From positions 1,283,501-1,347,500 of the forward strand of contig NZ_LT907975.1 in assembly GCF_900217235.1 (NCBI RefSeq): DNA of 64,000 nt, in the 5' to 3' direction. Position 1 is the first letter of the stretch; the number at the start of each line of letters is the position of its first letter. A model generated the notes under the pieces. The model searched no databases. It saw nothing but the letters and a program-made list of their open reading frames with translations, and was not told the origin of the DNA. The position numbers and the translations under genes were made by a program. Source of the DNA: Pseudodesulfovibrio profundus. GTDB lineage: Bacteria > Desulfobacterota > Desulfovibrionia > Desulfovibrionales > Desulfovibrionaceae. Shown piece after piece: positions 34,097 to 42,778 of this stretch.

Positions 34097-35071
34097 CTAG
34101 CGTTCGTCGCCGAGCCGTACTCTTGGATCAAGGATCGAGTAGAGTATGTCGACGATAAGGTTGATGAAAATGAACATGGTCACCGTAATGAGCAGGTAGG
34201 CCACGATGATGGGACGATCAAGGACACCGATGGAATCGATGACCAGCTTGCCCATGCCGGGCCAGGCGAAAATGGTCTCGGTAACAACCGCGAAAGCAAT
34301 GAGGTTACCCAACTCCATACCAAGCACGGTGACGACCGGGATCATGATGTTCTTCATGACATGCAGCCCGATGATACGGGTGTTGGACAATCCCTTGGCT
34401 TTGGCGAATTTCACGTAGTCCATCTGGAGGTTTTCCTGAACACCTGCACGACTCAGCCGGATGGCCAGCGATGTCTTGAACAAGGCGAGGTTGGTGGCAG
34501 GAAGTATCAGATACGACAGCCCTTCCCACGACAGGAAACTGACCTGCATGCCGAGGAAGCTCGTGGTCTCGCCCCGTCCTCCTGACGGCAGCCATCCCAG
34601 ATGAACCGAAAAGACGATGATCAGCATTAGGCCGACCCAGAAGGTAGGCAGCGAGAAGCCAAGAATCGAAAAGGACATGATATTGCGACCGATCCAGTTG
34701 TCATGCTGGATACCCGCGATCATGCCAAGCGGGATGCCCAGGAAGACAGCCATGAACATGGCGGTGAATGCCAGCTCAAGGGTGGCGGGCAGGCGGTCGA
34801 GAATAATCTGCAGGGCTGGTTCGTTGTAGACGAAGGAGTTGCCGAAATTCCCCTGCAGGGCCCCTTTCAGAAATACGAAATATTGTTCCCAGAGAGGCCG
34901 GTCCAGCCCCAGCTCCTTGACGGCGCGGGCATACTCGGCAGGCGAGGCGTCAGGGGCGATCAGGATGTCGATGGGGTTGCCGATGTAGAACACACCGACA
35001 AAAACCAATACCGACATGACCAAGAGTACCACTACGCTCTGGGATATGCGTCTAATTAAAAATGCTAGCAT
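34097..35071 (-). CDS. dppB: Dipeptide ABC transporter permease (DppB)
   Basis: 324 residues from MLAFLIRRISQSVVVLLVM, the standard first helix of DppB. Later GIPLGMIAGIQHDNW and the EAA-type loop DYVKFAKAKGLSNTRIIGLH are clear. The frame is open further upstream but those codons lack family similarity and the ATG at 35071 has AGGG before it. It follows the binding-protein gene after a 190-bp gap. Confidence 0.93.
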   Translation of the reverse strand: MLAFLIRRISQSVVVLLVMSVLVFVGVFYIGNPIDILIAPDASPAEYARAVKELGLDRPLWEQYFVFLKGALQGNFGNSFVYNEPALQIILDRLPATLELAFTAMFMAVFLGIPLGMIAGIQHDNWIGRNIMSFSILGFSLPTFWVGLMLIIVFSVHLGWLPSGGRGETTSFLGMQVSFLSWEGLSYLILPATNLALFKTSLAIRLSRAGVQENLQMDYVKFAKAKGLSNTRIIGLHVMKNIMIPVVTVLGMELGNLIAFAVVTETIFAWPGMGKLVIDSIGVLDRPIIVAYLLITVTMFIFINLIVDILYSILDPRVRLGDER

Positions 35072-35263
35072 TATAATCCCTATACGGTTGTTCTGAATGT
35101 TCGCCACAGTTAAGCGGCGAGTCACTGAGAGAGTGACGACGATCCTGCGAAGAATTCGGATGAGGTGCGTGGAGACGCAGGCGTGGTCTTGTGAACAACC
35201 ACTATCAGATGAAAATGAGGGGGCGCAAGACACGCCCCCTCATTGTTGATGGTCCGTAACGAT

Positions 35264-36355
35264 TTATTGGGCCTTGATTTCGTGCGGCAGTGTGTAACCG
35301 TCGGTGCGACCGTTGTAGGTCAAGCCCTTCTTGGTGCCCCAAACGGAAACCTGGAAGTGAATGGGCACGATACCCAGATCGTTCATACCTGCTTCCACAG
35401 ACTCGATCAGCAGCTCATTGTGCTTCTCGGGATCGACGGTGACCAGTGCTTCTTCGAGCTTCTGATCAACCACCGGGTTGGAGTAACGACCGCGGTTGGA
35501 AGAACCGAAGCCCTTCTCCTTGTCGTAGGTGTGCAGCAGGGAGCCGACACAGTTGGAGTGCTCACCGGTGTCAGTGGCCCAGCCAACCAGCATCAGGGAG
35601 AATTCCAGAGCGGAAGCCTTACCGAAGTACAAGGCCTTGGGCATGGTATTGACTTCGGTCTTGATGCCGACCTTGGTCAGCATCTGGGCGATGGCCTGAG
35701 CGATGTCGGCATCGTTGATGTAACGGTCATTGGGACCGTGGATGGTCAGACGGAAACCTTCGGGGTAGCCGGCTTCAGCGAGGAGAGCCTTGGCGCCCTT
35801 GGGATCGTACTGCTCGGGCTTCAGATTCGGGGAAGTGCCTTCATAGCCTTCGGGCAGCATCTGGGCTGCGGGGATAGCCAGGCCTTCCATGATGCGGGCG
35901 GCGATGGCTTCGCGGTTGATGGCCTTGGAGATGGCCTTGCGGACACGAACGTCCTTGAGCGGATTCTTGATCTTTTCGCCGTCATTGCCGAAAACCATCG
36001 GGGAATCATCACGATCGGAGTCCACGTGCAGGTAGATCAGGCGAGTGGAAGGAGACATGGAAACAGTGACGTTGTCTGCCTTCTTCAGGTGCTTGGTATC
36101 TGCCGGGGGAACAAAGTTGATCAGGTCCACGTCGCCGGACTTGAGGGCGGCAACACGGGTACCGTCGTTGGAAATGGGACGAACGGTGATCTTGGTCCAC
36201 TCGGGCTTGTCACCCCAGTAGTTGTCGTTGCGTTCGTATACGAGCTTGTCACCGCGAGCCCAGTCCACCAGCTTGTAGGGACCGGTACCGATGGCGGCTA
36301 CACCGGAGTTGAAGTCTTCAGTACCCTTTCCTTCGGTGGCTTTTTTGGAAACAAT
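35264..36355 (-). pseudogene. dppA: Dipeptide-type ABC substrate-binding protein DppA, 3' part (split by IS3)
   Basis: It encodes the C-terminal ~360 residues of an SBP_bac_5 protein: GTGPYKLVDWARGDKLVYER, RVAALKSGDVDLI, KDVRVRKAISKAINREA and GWATDTGEHSN. This lobe-and-hinge part cannot be exported alone because the signal peptide is in the other fragment. The first bases at the right (36351-36355, ACAAT on the plus strand) are the target duplication. Rejoined to 37669-38150 the gene encodes 522 residues, and the junction reads SFVIVSKKATEGK, as expected for the family. Confidence 0.92.
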
Positions 36356-36395
36356 GTCCCGTCCTGAAATAGGTTGACACCCAGAGGACCTATTT

Positions 36396-36794
36396 ATGGA
36401 AGACAAATCCAAACAGCGAGTTAGACGCACCCAACGCGATTACACGATGGCCTTTAAATTGTCGGTTGTGGCACAGGTGGAAAAGGGCGAGATGACGTAC
36501 AAGCAGGCTCAGGCTCTTTATGGTATTCAAGGGCGAAGCACTGTGCTGAAGTGGCTCAGGAAGCACGGCACCCTTGATTGGAGCAAGTCCATGGTACATT
36601 CCCGAAAAGACCCAAAAGCCAGAGAAACACCGGTCCAGAAGATCAAACGGCTGGAGAAAGAGCTTGAGGAAGAAAAGATCAAGACCGCGCTTCTCAATAA
36701 AATGATTGAGATTTCCGACCGCGAGTTTGGGACTTCTATAAGAAAAAAGCTTACCCCCGAGCTGCACGAAGTCTTCAGAGAGAAAGACAAATAA
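36396..36794 (+). CDS. IS3-family transposase OrfA, third type
   Basis: 132 residues with HTH regions (YTMAFKLSVVAQVEKGEMTY, YGIQGRSTVLKWLRKHG) and a coiled-coil end (IKRLEKELEEEKIKTALLNK). A slippery A6G run at 36743-36749 lies near the 3' end, and the -1 frame is open from there into orfB, so a fused OrfAB is expected. Confidence 0.92.
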   Translation: MEDKSKQRVRRTQRDYTMAFKLSVVAQVEKGEMTYKQAQALYGIQGRSTVLKWLRKHGTLDWSKSMVHSRKDPKARETPVQKIKRLEKELEEEKIKTALLNKMIEISDREFGTSIRKKLTPELHEVFREKDK

Positions 36795-36796
36795 GC

Positions 36797-37627
36797 TTGT
36801 CTGCTTGTTGCAGGCAGCTCGGGGTCAGTCGGCAGTCCGTGTATCAGGCTGAAAAGCGCCATGATGCACGGGAAGCCATGTATCAGGAGGCAAAGGCCAT
36901 GGTCCTGAACGTGCGGACCAGGATGCCCCGCCTTGGGACTCGAAAGCTGTACCACCTGTTGAAGGACGCATTTTCCGCAAAGGGAATCAGGCTCGGACGT
37001 GATGGGTTGTTTTCCCTGCTGCGGCGAGAGCATATGCTCATCAAGCGACGGAAAAACTATACAAAGACAACCAACTCGAAGCATTGGCTAAAAAAGCATC
37101 CCAACTTGTTGAAAGATGTTCAACCGAGATGTCCTGAGCAGGTGTTCGTAAGCGACATTACCTACGTGAATACACGTGAGCAAACATGCTATCTGTCGCT
37201 GGTGACAGATGCATTCAGCCGGAAGATAATGGGATACAACGTGAGCCGGGATCTCAGTGCGGAAAGCACAACCAAAGCGCTGGACGCGGCAGTTGAAAAC
37301 AAGCGAAGGAGGGTGAATACAATTCACCATTCAGATCGAGGACTCCAATACGCTTCTTCGGTCTACCAGAGAAAACTCCAGGAATCCGGCATGGTTCCTT
37401 CCATGACAGATGGCTATGACTGCTATCAAAATGCCTTGGCGGAACGGATGAATGGAATTCTGAAGCAAGAGTTCATGGTCACCAAATGCAACGACTTTGC
37501 AGAGCTCAATACCCTGGTGAGGGAATCCGTTGAGATATACAATTCACAACGGCCACATCTCAGCCTAGGAATGAGAACGCCAAACGATGTACACGAATCA
37601 GGCTGTGGGGCTAGCCCCACAGCCTGA
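36797..37627 (+). CDS. IS3-family transposase OrfB, third type
   Basis: 276 residues. The HTH region SACCRQLGVSRQSVYQAEK precedes a DDE core with FVSDITYVNT, IHHSDRGLQYAS and YQNALAERMNGILKQE. The nominal start is a TTG two bases after orfA, but synthesis by -1 frameshift is more likely. It appears complete. Confidence 0.93.
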   Translation: MSACCRQLGVSRQSVYQAEKRHDAREAMYQEAKAMVLNVRTRMPRLGTRKLYHLLKDAFSAKGIRLGRDGLFSLLRREHMLIKRRKNYTKTTNSKHWLKKHPNLLKDVQPRCPEQVFVSDITYVNTREQTCYLSLVTDAFSRKIMGYNVSRDLSAESTTKALDAAVENKRRRVNTIHHSDRGLQYASSVYQRKLQESGMVPSMTDGYDCYQNALAERMNGILKQEFMVTKCNDFAELNTLVRESVEIYNSQRPHLSLGMRTPNDVHESGCGASPTA

Positions 37628-37629
37628 TT
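37596..37629. repeat. Perfect 34-bp palindrome overlapping the orfB stop
   Basis: Arms AATCAGGCTGTGGGGCT (37596-37612) and AGCCCCACAGCCTGATT (37613-37629) are exact complements. It covers the stop codon of orfB and would form a 17-bp RNA stem. Confidence 0.8.
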
Positions 37630-37668
37630 GAAACCTTCAAAAACCGTCAACCTATTTCAGGACGGCTC

Positions 37669-38150
37669 ACAATAACGAAAGAAGCAAAGTTACGCGGGGT
37701 CAGCGGAGCCGGAGCTGCGGTGTGGATACGCACGGTCAGCGGGTCCACGATCTCGACTTTTTCCACTGCGGACACGGCGCCGGAGAAGGAGGACGGGGAA
37801 TTGGGCACATTGGGAATGCGCTCAATGGTGTACTTCACGTCTTCAGCGGTGAACGGTGATCCATCATGGAACGTGACGCCTTCGCGGAGCTTGAACTCCC
37901 AAACAGTGTCGCTGACAGGCTCCCAGGAGACAGCAAGTCCGGGGTACAGTTTTTGGCGTGAATCCTGAAGGATAAGCTTGTCAAAGACGTACAAAGCCAT
38001 CTGGTTGTTCTGGCTGACGTTGTGGAAGTGCGGGTCGAGCGAGGTCGGCTCACCTTTCAAACCGAGGGTCAGATCCTTGGCCATGGCCACGGAAGCCCCG
38101 AGCAGCAGACTTGCCAGAATAACGAAACTGATCAGAAGTCTTCTTTTCAT
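37669..38150 (-). pseudogene. dppA: DppA substrate-binding protein, 5' part
   Basis: Starts MKRRLLISFVILASLLLGAS at ATG 38150, with AAGGAG seven bases upstream. The signal peptide ends ASVAMA before KDLTLGL. Family motifs GEPTSLDPHFHN, YVFDKLILQDS, FKLREGVTFHDGSPF and ADDVKYTIER-like follow. Alone it could be exported but would lack most of the peptide-binding cleft. It is the first gene of the dpp-like operon, so the insertion may also be polar on dppBCDF. Confidence 0.92.
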
Positions 38151-38327
38151 AAAATTCTCCTTGTTGATTTCCAGAAAAAAGCACAAAAAAGTGTCACACA
38201 ACCGTCAAAAAGGCAACTTTTTTAACATATAATGTCTCAAATGCTGTTTTTCCTGGATTAAATTTTGCCAATGCGCCAATTTCCCGTATCATGCGCGCAC
38301 ACGTCACTTTCAAAAAAGGAAACCCTG

Positions 38328-39485
38328 ATGATCGATACCATAAAAACATACCTTACAGAACATGAATCAGAGATGTTCGCCCTTTTGGAACAAGTGGTGA
38401 ATATAAACAGCCACAGCGCCAACCCGGAAGGGGTCAACGAGGTCGTGGATGTCCTTCAGGATGTTCTCGCGGACATGGGGTTCGCCACCTCACGCCTGAC
38501 CACTGAAGATACCGGCGACAACCTGCTGGCTGAAAACGACGCCCGAATCGAAAACAACGGGGGGCCGCTGCTCGTTGGTCATATGGACACCGTTTTCCCG
38601 CCGGAAATGGGATTCGACACCTTCCGTCACGAAGGCAACACCATATACGGGCCAGGCACTTCGGACATGAAGGCCGGTCTGGTCATCGGCATATATGCGG
38701 TCAAGGCACTCCAGGCTGCCGGAGTCACCGACATGCCCATGGCATTCTTTTTCAATGCAGACGAAGAAATCGGCTCACCCCGATCCCGCAATCTCATTGT
38801 CGATGAAGCCAAGAAATCCGATTTCTGCTTTGTCATGGAAGGCTCGGGATCAGGTGGCGAAGTGGTCACCGGTCGAAAGGGACGCATTGTGTTCGATCTG
38901 ACAGTTGAAGGAAAGCCGTCGCACGCCGGACACACTCCGCACCCCAAACCATCGGCCATTGTCGAGATGGCTCAGAAGATCACGCAATTGGAAGCCCTGA
39001 ACGACATGGACGCCGGCACCTCGCTCAATATCGGCACCATTGAAGGCGGCGTCGGTCCCAATACCGTGGCGGCCAAGGCGACCATCCGCGCTGAAACACG
39101 CTTCGTCGATCCGACCGCAGGCGAAAAGGTATGGGAATCCATCAAGGCAATCGCCGAGACATGCAGCCTGGAAGGAACCAGCGGCAGCGTCGCCATTCGC
39201 ACCCACAGGCCGCCCATGGTCACCAATGACACCATCATGAATCTTTATGCGCTGGTCGAAGAGGCTGGCCGGGACATCGGCATGGAAGTCACCGCGGCAT
39301 TCCGCGGCGGCGGCTCCGATGCCAACACCGTGTCTGAAGCCGGAGTTCCGGTCCTCGACGGCATGGGACCGGCTGGTGGCAAGTACCACACCCCTGACGA
39401 GTTCATGTTGGCAGACAGCATGGTCAAACAGGGCCTGCTCACTGCCGTCAGCATTCTCAAAGCCTACGACAAATATAAAAAGTAG
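38328..39485 (+). CDS. M20 family metallopeptidase (CpgS/ArgE-like)
   Basis: 385 residues from the ATG at 38328 (MIDTIKTYLTEH), which has AAAGGAAA upstream. Zinc ligands and catalytic residues are in GHMDTVFP (first His and Asp), GPGTSDMKAG (bridging Asp), NADEEIGS (Glu-Glu) and, near the end, KYHTPDEFM (final His). The dimerisation-domain piece GKPSHAGHTPHP is present. Such enzymes cleave C-terminal amino acids or acyl groups from small peptides or folate-type substrates. It is divergent from dppA, which suggests joint use in peptide utilisation (inference). Confidence 0.92.
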   Translation: MIDTIKTYLTEHESEMFALLEQVVNINSHSANPEGVNEVVDVLQDVLADMGFATSRLTTEDTGDNLLAENDARIENNGGPLLVGHMDTVFPPEMGFDTFRHEGNTIYGPGTSDMKAGLVIGIYAVKALQAAGVTDMPMAFFFNADEEIGSPRSRNLIVDEAKKSDFCFVMEGSGSGGEVVTGRKGRIVFDLTVEGKPSHAGHTPHPKPSAIVEMAQKITQLEALNDMDAGTSLNIGTIEGGVGPNTVAAKATIRAETRFVDPTAGEKVWESIKAIAETCSLEGTSGSVAIRTHRPPMVTNDTIMNLYALVEEAGRDIGMEVTAAFRGGGSDANTVSEAGVPVLDGMGPAGGKYHTPDEFMLADSMVKQGLLTAVSILKAYDKYKK

Positions 39486-39492
39486 CTTCTAA

Positions 39493-39529
39493 GTGCCGCT
39501 TCCGAAGGTGACCCCTTCAGGAGCGGCAC
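39493..39529 (+). terminator. Terminator after the M20 peptidase
   Basis: GTGCCGCT pairs with AGCGGCAC and inner GAAGG with CCTTC. The following T-tract is weak (CTTCTTCT). Confidence 0.6.
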
Positions 39530-39632
39530 GCTTCTTCTCCGTCACATCTTTTCTGGCAGAAGTTCGCTTTCTTCTCTGGTCAGGGAACAAGAAAGTTGCC
39601 CGATCCTGCGCCACCTGCTATCAGGTTCAGAT

Positions 39633-40634
39633 ATGAACACGATTCAATCCATCAATAGTTTCCTCAGTGATCGCGGCTGGCTACATATCACTGACCCGGA
39701 AGAGGAGATTCGCTTTCTTGCTGCTGGGGAGTACAACGCCAATTACCTGATCACCATCAATGAAATATATGGGCAGGCGCAGCACGTCTTTCGCATCAAT
39801 CACGGCAGCCAGCTCGGACTGGATCGTCAGATTGAATATGAATATGCGGTGCTCCACGCGCTATCGCGCTCCGGCGTGACTCCGCGCCCGTTCTTCTGCG
39901 AGCCAGAGCCTGGATATGATGAACTGGGCCACGGGGTGTTGCTCATGGAATATCTCCCCGGCGTGCCGCTCGATTACAAAAAGGATTGGCAGGAAGCCGC
40001 ATCCATCTTTGCCAAGGTCCACGCCCAGCCGGTCAATGATGCTCTGATAGTCCAGGCCAATCCGGTCCTTGAGATCGCCCGGGAGAGCGAAGGGTTGATT
40101 CGTCGCTTTGATGATCATCCTTTGCAAGAGCAAAGGGACATGCTCCTCTCCTATCTGGATAGGATCATGGACCTCGCGGACAAGGCCGCCCCGCTTTTTG
40201 AGGATGATCCTATGGTCATCGTCAACACCGAGGTCAACTCGCACAATTTCATTATTTCGGAAGACGATGATTCCAAACAGGGATGGCTCGTGGACTGGGA
40301 AAAGGCCGTTGTATCGAGCCGTTTTCAGGACATCGGGCATTTTCTTGTTCCCACCACCACACTCTGGAAAACCGATTTCCGATTCGATGACGAAGGGCGC
40401 AAGGCATTTGTCGCCGCCTACCTTGAAGCCGCAGACACCGACATGGACCTCGACACGGCCATGCAATGCGCCGACGTCATGGAAAAAACGATTCTGCTGC
40501 GTGCCATGTCATGGTGTTTCATGGCATATTACGAATACACCCAATCCAACAGGATGCTAAAGAACAACGACACCTTTGTGAAAATTCAATACAATATGGA
40601 TAAAATGGAATGTTTCTTCGGGCAGAAAAGATAA
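39633..40634 (+). CDS. APH/choline-kinase-fold phosphotransferase-like protein with altered catalytic motif
   Basis: 333 residues. The N-lobe has a glycine-poor nucleotide-binding loop (GEYNANYLITI) and FRINHGSQLG with a basic residue. The C-lobe holds the Brenner-type catalytic loop in the form VNTEVNSHNFII, where the usual H-x-D is N-x-E although the later Asn remains. The metal-binding DFG-like site is WLVDWEKA. The family includes aminoglycoside, choline and thiamine kinases. The changed residues make catalytic activity uncertain. It overlaps the ABC ATPase gene by 25 bases, so the two act in one operon, perhaps for uptake and phosphorylation of the same small molecule. Confidence 0.78.
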   Translation: MNTIQSINSFLSDRGWLHITDPEEEIRFLAAGEYNANYLITINEIYGQAQHVFRINHGSQLGLDRQIEYEYAVLHALSRSGVTPRPFFCEPEPGYDELGHGVLLMEYLPGVPLDYKKDWQEAASIFAKVHAQPVNDALIVQANPVLEIARESEGLIRRFDDHPLQEQRDMLLSYLDRIMDLADKAAPLFEDDPMVIVNTEVNSHNFIISEDDDSKQGWLVDWEKAVVSSRFQDIGHFLVPTTTLWKTDFRFDDEGRKAFVAAYLEAADTDMDLDTAMQCADVMEKTILLRAMSWCFMAYYEYTQSNRMLKNNDTFVKIQYNMDKMECFFGQKR

Positions 40635-41557
40635 ACAAATCCTTCAACGGCTCTCCCATCCTGCATGATATCGACTTCACGGTGGATAAAGGGTCGGTCA
40701 CGTCATTCATCGGACCGTCCGGTGTCGGCAAGACCACCCTGCTCAAAATGATTGCCGGGTTGGAGTCTCCTGACAGCGGCCATTTTGCCTTTGGCGAACC
40801 TCCCAGTCGGGAACATCCGGTCATTTTGGTCTTTCAGGACTATCTGCTTTTCCCGAATCTGACGGTGTTCAACAACGTAGCCTTCGGCCTTCGGGCCAGA
40901 AAGATCAAAAAGGCTGAAATTCACTCCCGGGTCATGACCCTGCTGGAGCACTTCCAGTTGGCAGGCAAATCGGATGAATATCCCGCTAGCCTGTCAGCAG
41001 GACAACAGCAACGCGTGGCCCTTGCCCGGGCCATGGTCGTCAATCCGGCCATTCTTCTGCTCGATGAACCGTTCGCCAACCTTGACCGCAATCTCAAGAT
41101 GCGCACAGCCGAGTTCATTCGGGATACGCAACAGGAATTCGGTGTGACCACGATTTGCGTGACCCATGATCAGGATGAGGCGTTTCTGATGTCTGACGAT
41201 ATTGGAGTCATCCTGAACGGCAAGCTGGCGCAATTCGCCTCGGCCCGGGATGTATACGCACATCCGGCATCCTTTGAAGTGGCCGAATTCCTCGGTCCGG
41301 TGAACACTCTTACCGAGCCGGATGCTGCTCTGCTGGGTATTCAAATACGGGATGGCGGCTATTTCGTCCGCCCGGAAAACCTGTCCATCCGGCCCGATGA
41401 CAATGGCAGCGGCATCATCCGCCGGGCCATCTTTGCAGGGCGAACCAACAAATATGAAGTCGATTGGAAAGGAACGCGTCTGACCGTCATCAGCGGGGGG
41501 GTCGACATCCGCGAGGGACAGCGCGTGCATATACAGTATCAACCCAAGGAGAAATAG
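40610..41557 (+). CDS. ABC transporter ATP-binding protein (Fe3+/thiamine/polyamine type)
   Basis: 315 residues with Walker A GPSGVGKTTL, signature LSAGQQQRVAL, Walker B ILLLDEPFANLD and the switch His in VTHDQDEA. The C-terminal extension (VRPENLSIRPDDN, TOBE-like) is typical of PotA/FbpC/YnjD-type subunits. The start lies within the preceding kinase-like gene and its stop abuts the next start. Confidence 0.92.
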   Translation: MFLRAEKINKSFNGSPILHDIDFTVDKGSVTSFIGPSGVGKTTLLKMIAGLESPDSGHFAFGEPPSREHPVILVFQDYLLFPNLTVFNNVAFGLRARKIKKAEIHSRVMTLLEHFQLAGKSDEYPASLSAGQQQRVALARAMVVNPAILLLDEPFANLDRNLKMRTAEFIRDTQQEFGVTTICVTHDQDEAFLMSDDIGVILNGKLAQFASARDVYAHPASFEVAEFLGPVNTLTEPDAALLGIQIRDGGYFVRPENLSIRPDDNGSGIIRRAIFAGRTNKYEVDWKGTRLTVISGGVDIREGQRVHIQYQPKEK

Positions 41558-42778
41558 ATGATTCGTTTTGCCGTTATGATAGTTTTGCTTCTGACCCTGC
41601 TGCCGGGCTGCGCGTCCGAACCGCCAAAACAAAGCGACAAAGCCTTGCTTGAGTCGAGCTGGGAATCAATTACCAGTTCAGCCGAAGGCAGTACCGTACG
41701 ATTTTACATGTACGGAGGATTCACTCATGTGAACAAGTGGATCGACACGTATGTGGCAGAGGAAGTCAAAAACCGGTACGGCATCGAGCTGGTTCGTGTT
41801 CCCATGGACGCAGGCGTCTTCGTCAACAAGCTCCTTACCGAAAAGAGTGCCGAAAAAACCGTTGGTTCCATCGACCTGCTCTGGATCAACGGCGAAAATT
41901 TCAAGGCCACCAAAGAGGCCGAGACCCTATTCGGTCCCTATGCAGACAAACTGCCCAACTACCAGAAGTATGTCGACAAAGGACTGGCATCCTTCGATTT
42001 CGGCTATCCTACCGAAGGATATGAAACACCATACGGCAAAGCGCAGTTTGTCTTCGAGTACGACACAGCCCGCTCCACTACGCCCCCAAGCAGCCATGCG
42101 GATCTGTTGGAGTGGGTCAAGGCCAACCCCGGTCGATTCACGTATCCCCAGCCGCCGGACTTCACCGGTTCCGCCTTCATCCGACAGGTGTTCTATGCCG
42201 TAACCAATGGTGCGGATCAGTACCTTTCGGGCTGGAGTCAGGCTAAATTTGATGAGCAGGCACCCAAGTTGTGGGCTTTCCTCAATGAACTCAAGCCGTA
42301 CCTCTGGCAGGAAGGCAAATCATACCCCAAAAGCTCTGCCGAGATGGATACCCTGTTTGCACGAGGCGAACTGGACATAAACATGTCCTATCATCCCCTG
42401 CATGCCCAATCCAAGATACTTGACGGCTCCTACCCCGACACGGTGCGCACCTTTGTGCTGAAAGAAGGGGCCATCTTCAACCTGCACTTCACGGCCATCC
42501 CGGCCAATGCACCCAACAAGGCCGGAGCCATGGTTGTCGCCAACTTCCTGATGTCTCCCGAAGCGCAGCTTTCCAAATTCGACCCTGCTAATTGGGGCGA
42601 CTTTCCTGCCATTGAACTGATGACGCTGCCACCGGAAGAGCGCAAGAAATTCGAAGCCATTGAACTGGGTAAGGCTACCCTTACACCACAGGAACTGAAC
42701 AAAGTGGCCGTGCCGGAAATCCCGGCGGAATACGTCGAAGCCCTGGAAAAGGGCTGGGAGGAAAATGTCCTCAGATAA
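41558..42778 (+). CDS. ABC transporter substrate-binding lipoprotein (YnjB-like)
   Basis: 406 residues with a lipoprotein signal (IVLLLTLLPGC, lipobox LPGC). Mature parts VRFYMYGGFTHVNKWIDTYV, GSIDLLWINGENFKATKEA and PYGKAQFVFEYDT match the YnjB group of solute-binding proteins related to ThiB and Fe3+-binding proteins. The ligand is unknown; thiamine-like compounds are one possibility because of the kinase-like partner. It overlaps the next permease by 14 bases. Confidence 0.9.
   Translation: MIRFAVMIVLLLTLLPGCASEPPKQSDKALLESSWESITSSAEGSTVRFYMYGGFTHVNKWIDTYVAEEVKNRYGIELVRVPMDAGVFVNKLLTEKSAEKTVGSIDLLWINGENFKATKEAETLFGPYADKLPNYQKYVDKGLASFDFGYPTEGYETPYGKAQFVFEYDTARSTTPPSSHADLLEWVKANPGRFTYPQPPDFTGSAFIRQVFYAVTNGADQYLSGWSQAKFDEQAPKLWAFLNELKPYLWQEGKSYPKSSAEMDTLFARGELDINMSYHPLHAQSKILDGSYPDTVRTFVLKEGAIFNLHFTAIPANAPNKAGAMVVANFLMSPEAQLSKFDPANWGDFPAIELMTLPPEERKKFEAIELGKATLTPQELNKVAVPEIPAEYVEALEKGWEENVLR

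Larger units (their letters stand above)
36356..37668 (+). mobile_element. IS3-family element, third type (1313 bp), in dppA
   Basis: Ends share CCGTCCTGAAATAGGTTGAC in inverted orientation (36359 onward, and up to 37665). The 5-bp target duplication ACAAT flanks it (36351-36355 and 37669-37673). It carries orfA and orfB with an A6G frameshift site and a 34-bp palindrome at the orfB end. Confidence 0.9.

Noticed and set aside
39585-39635. TPP-riboswitch-like string on the minus strand (GAACCTGAT then GGCGCAGG)
   Set aside because: The CTGAGA half and the required stems are not upstream on that strand; the only near match (CTGAGG) falls within the coding region of the kinase-like gene, and no minus-strand gene follows.
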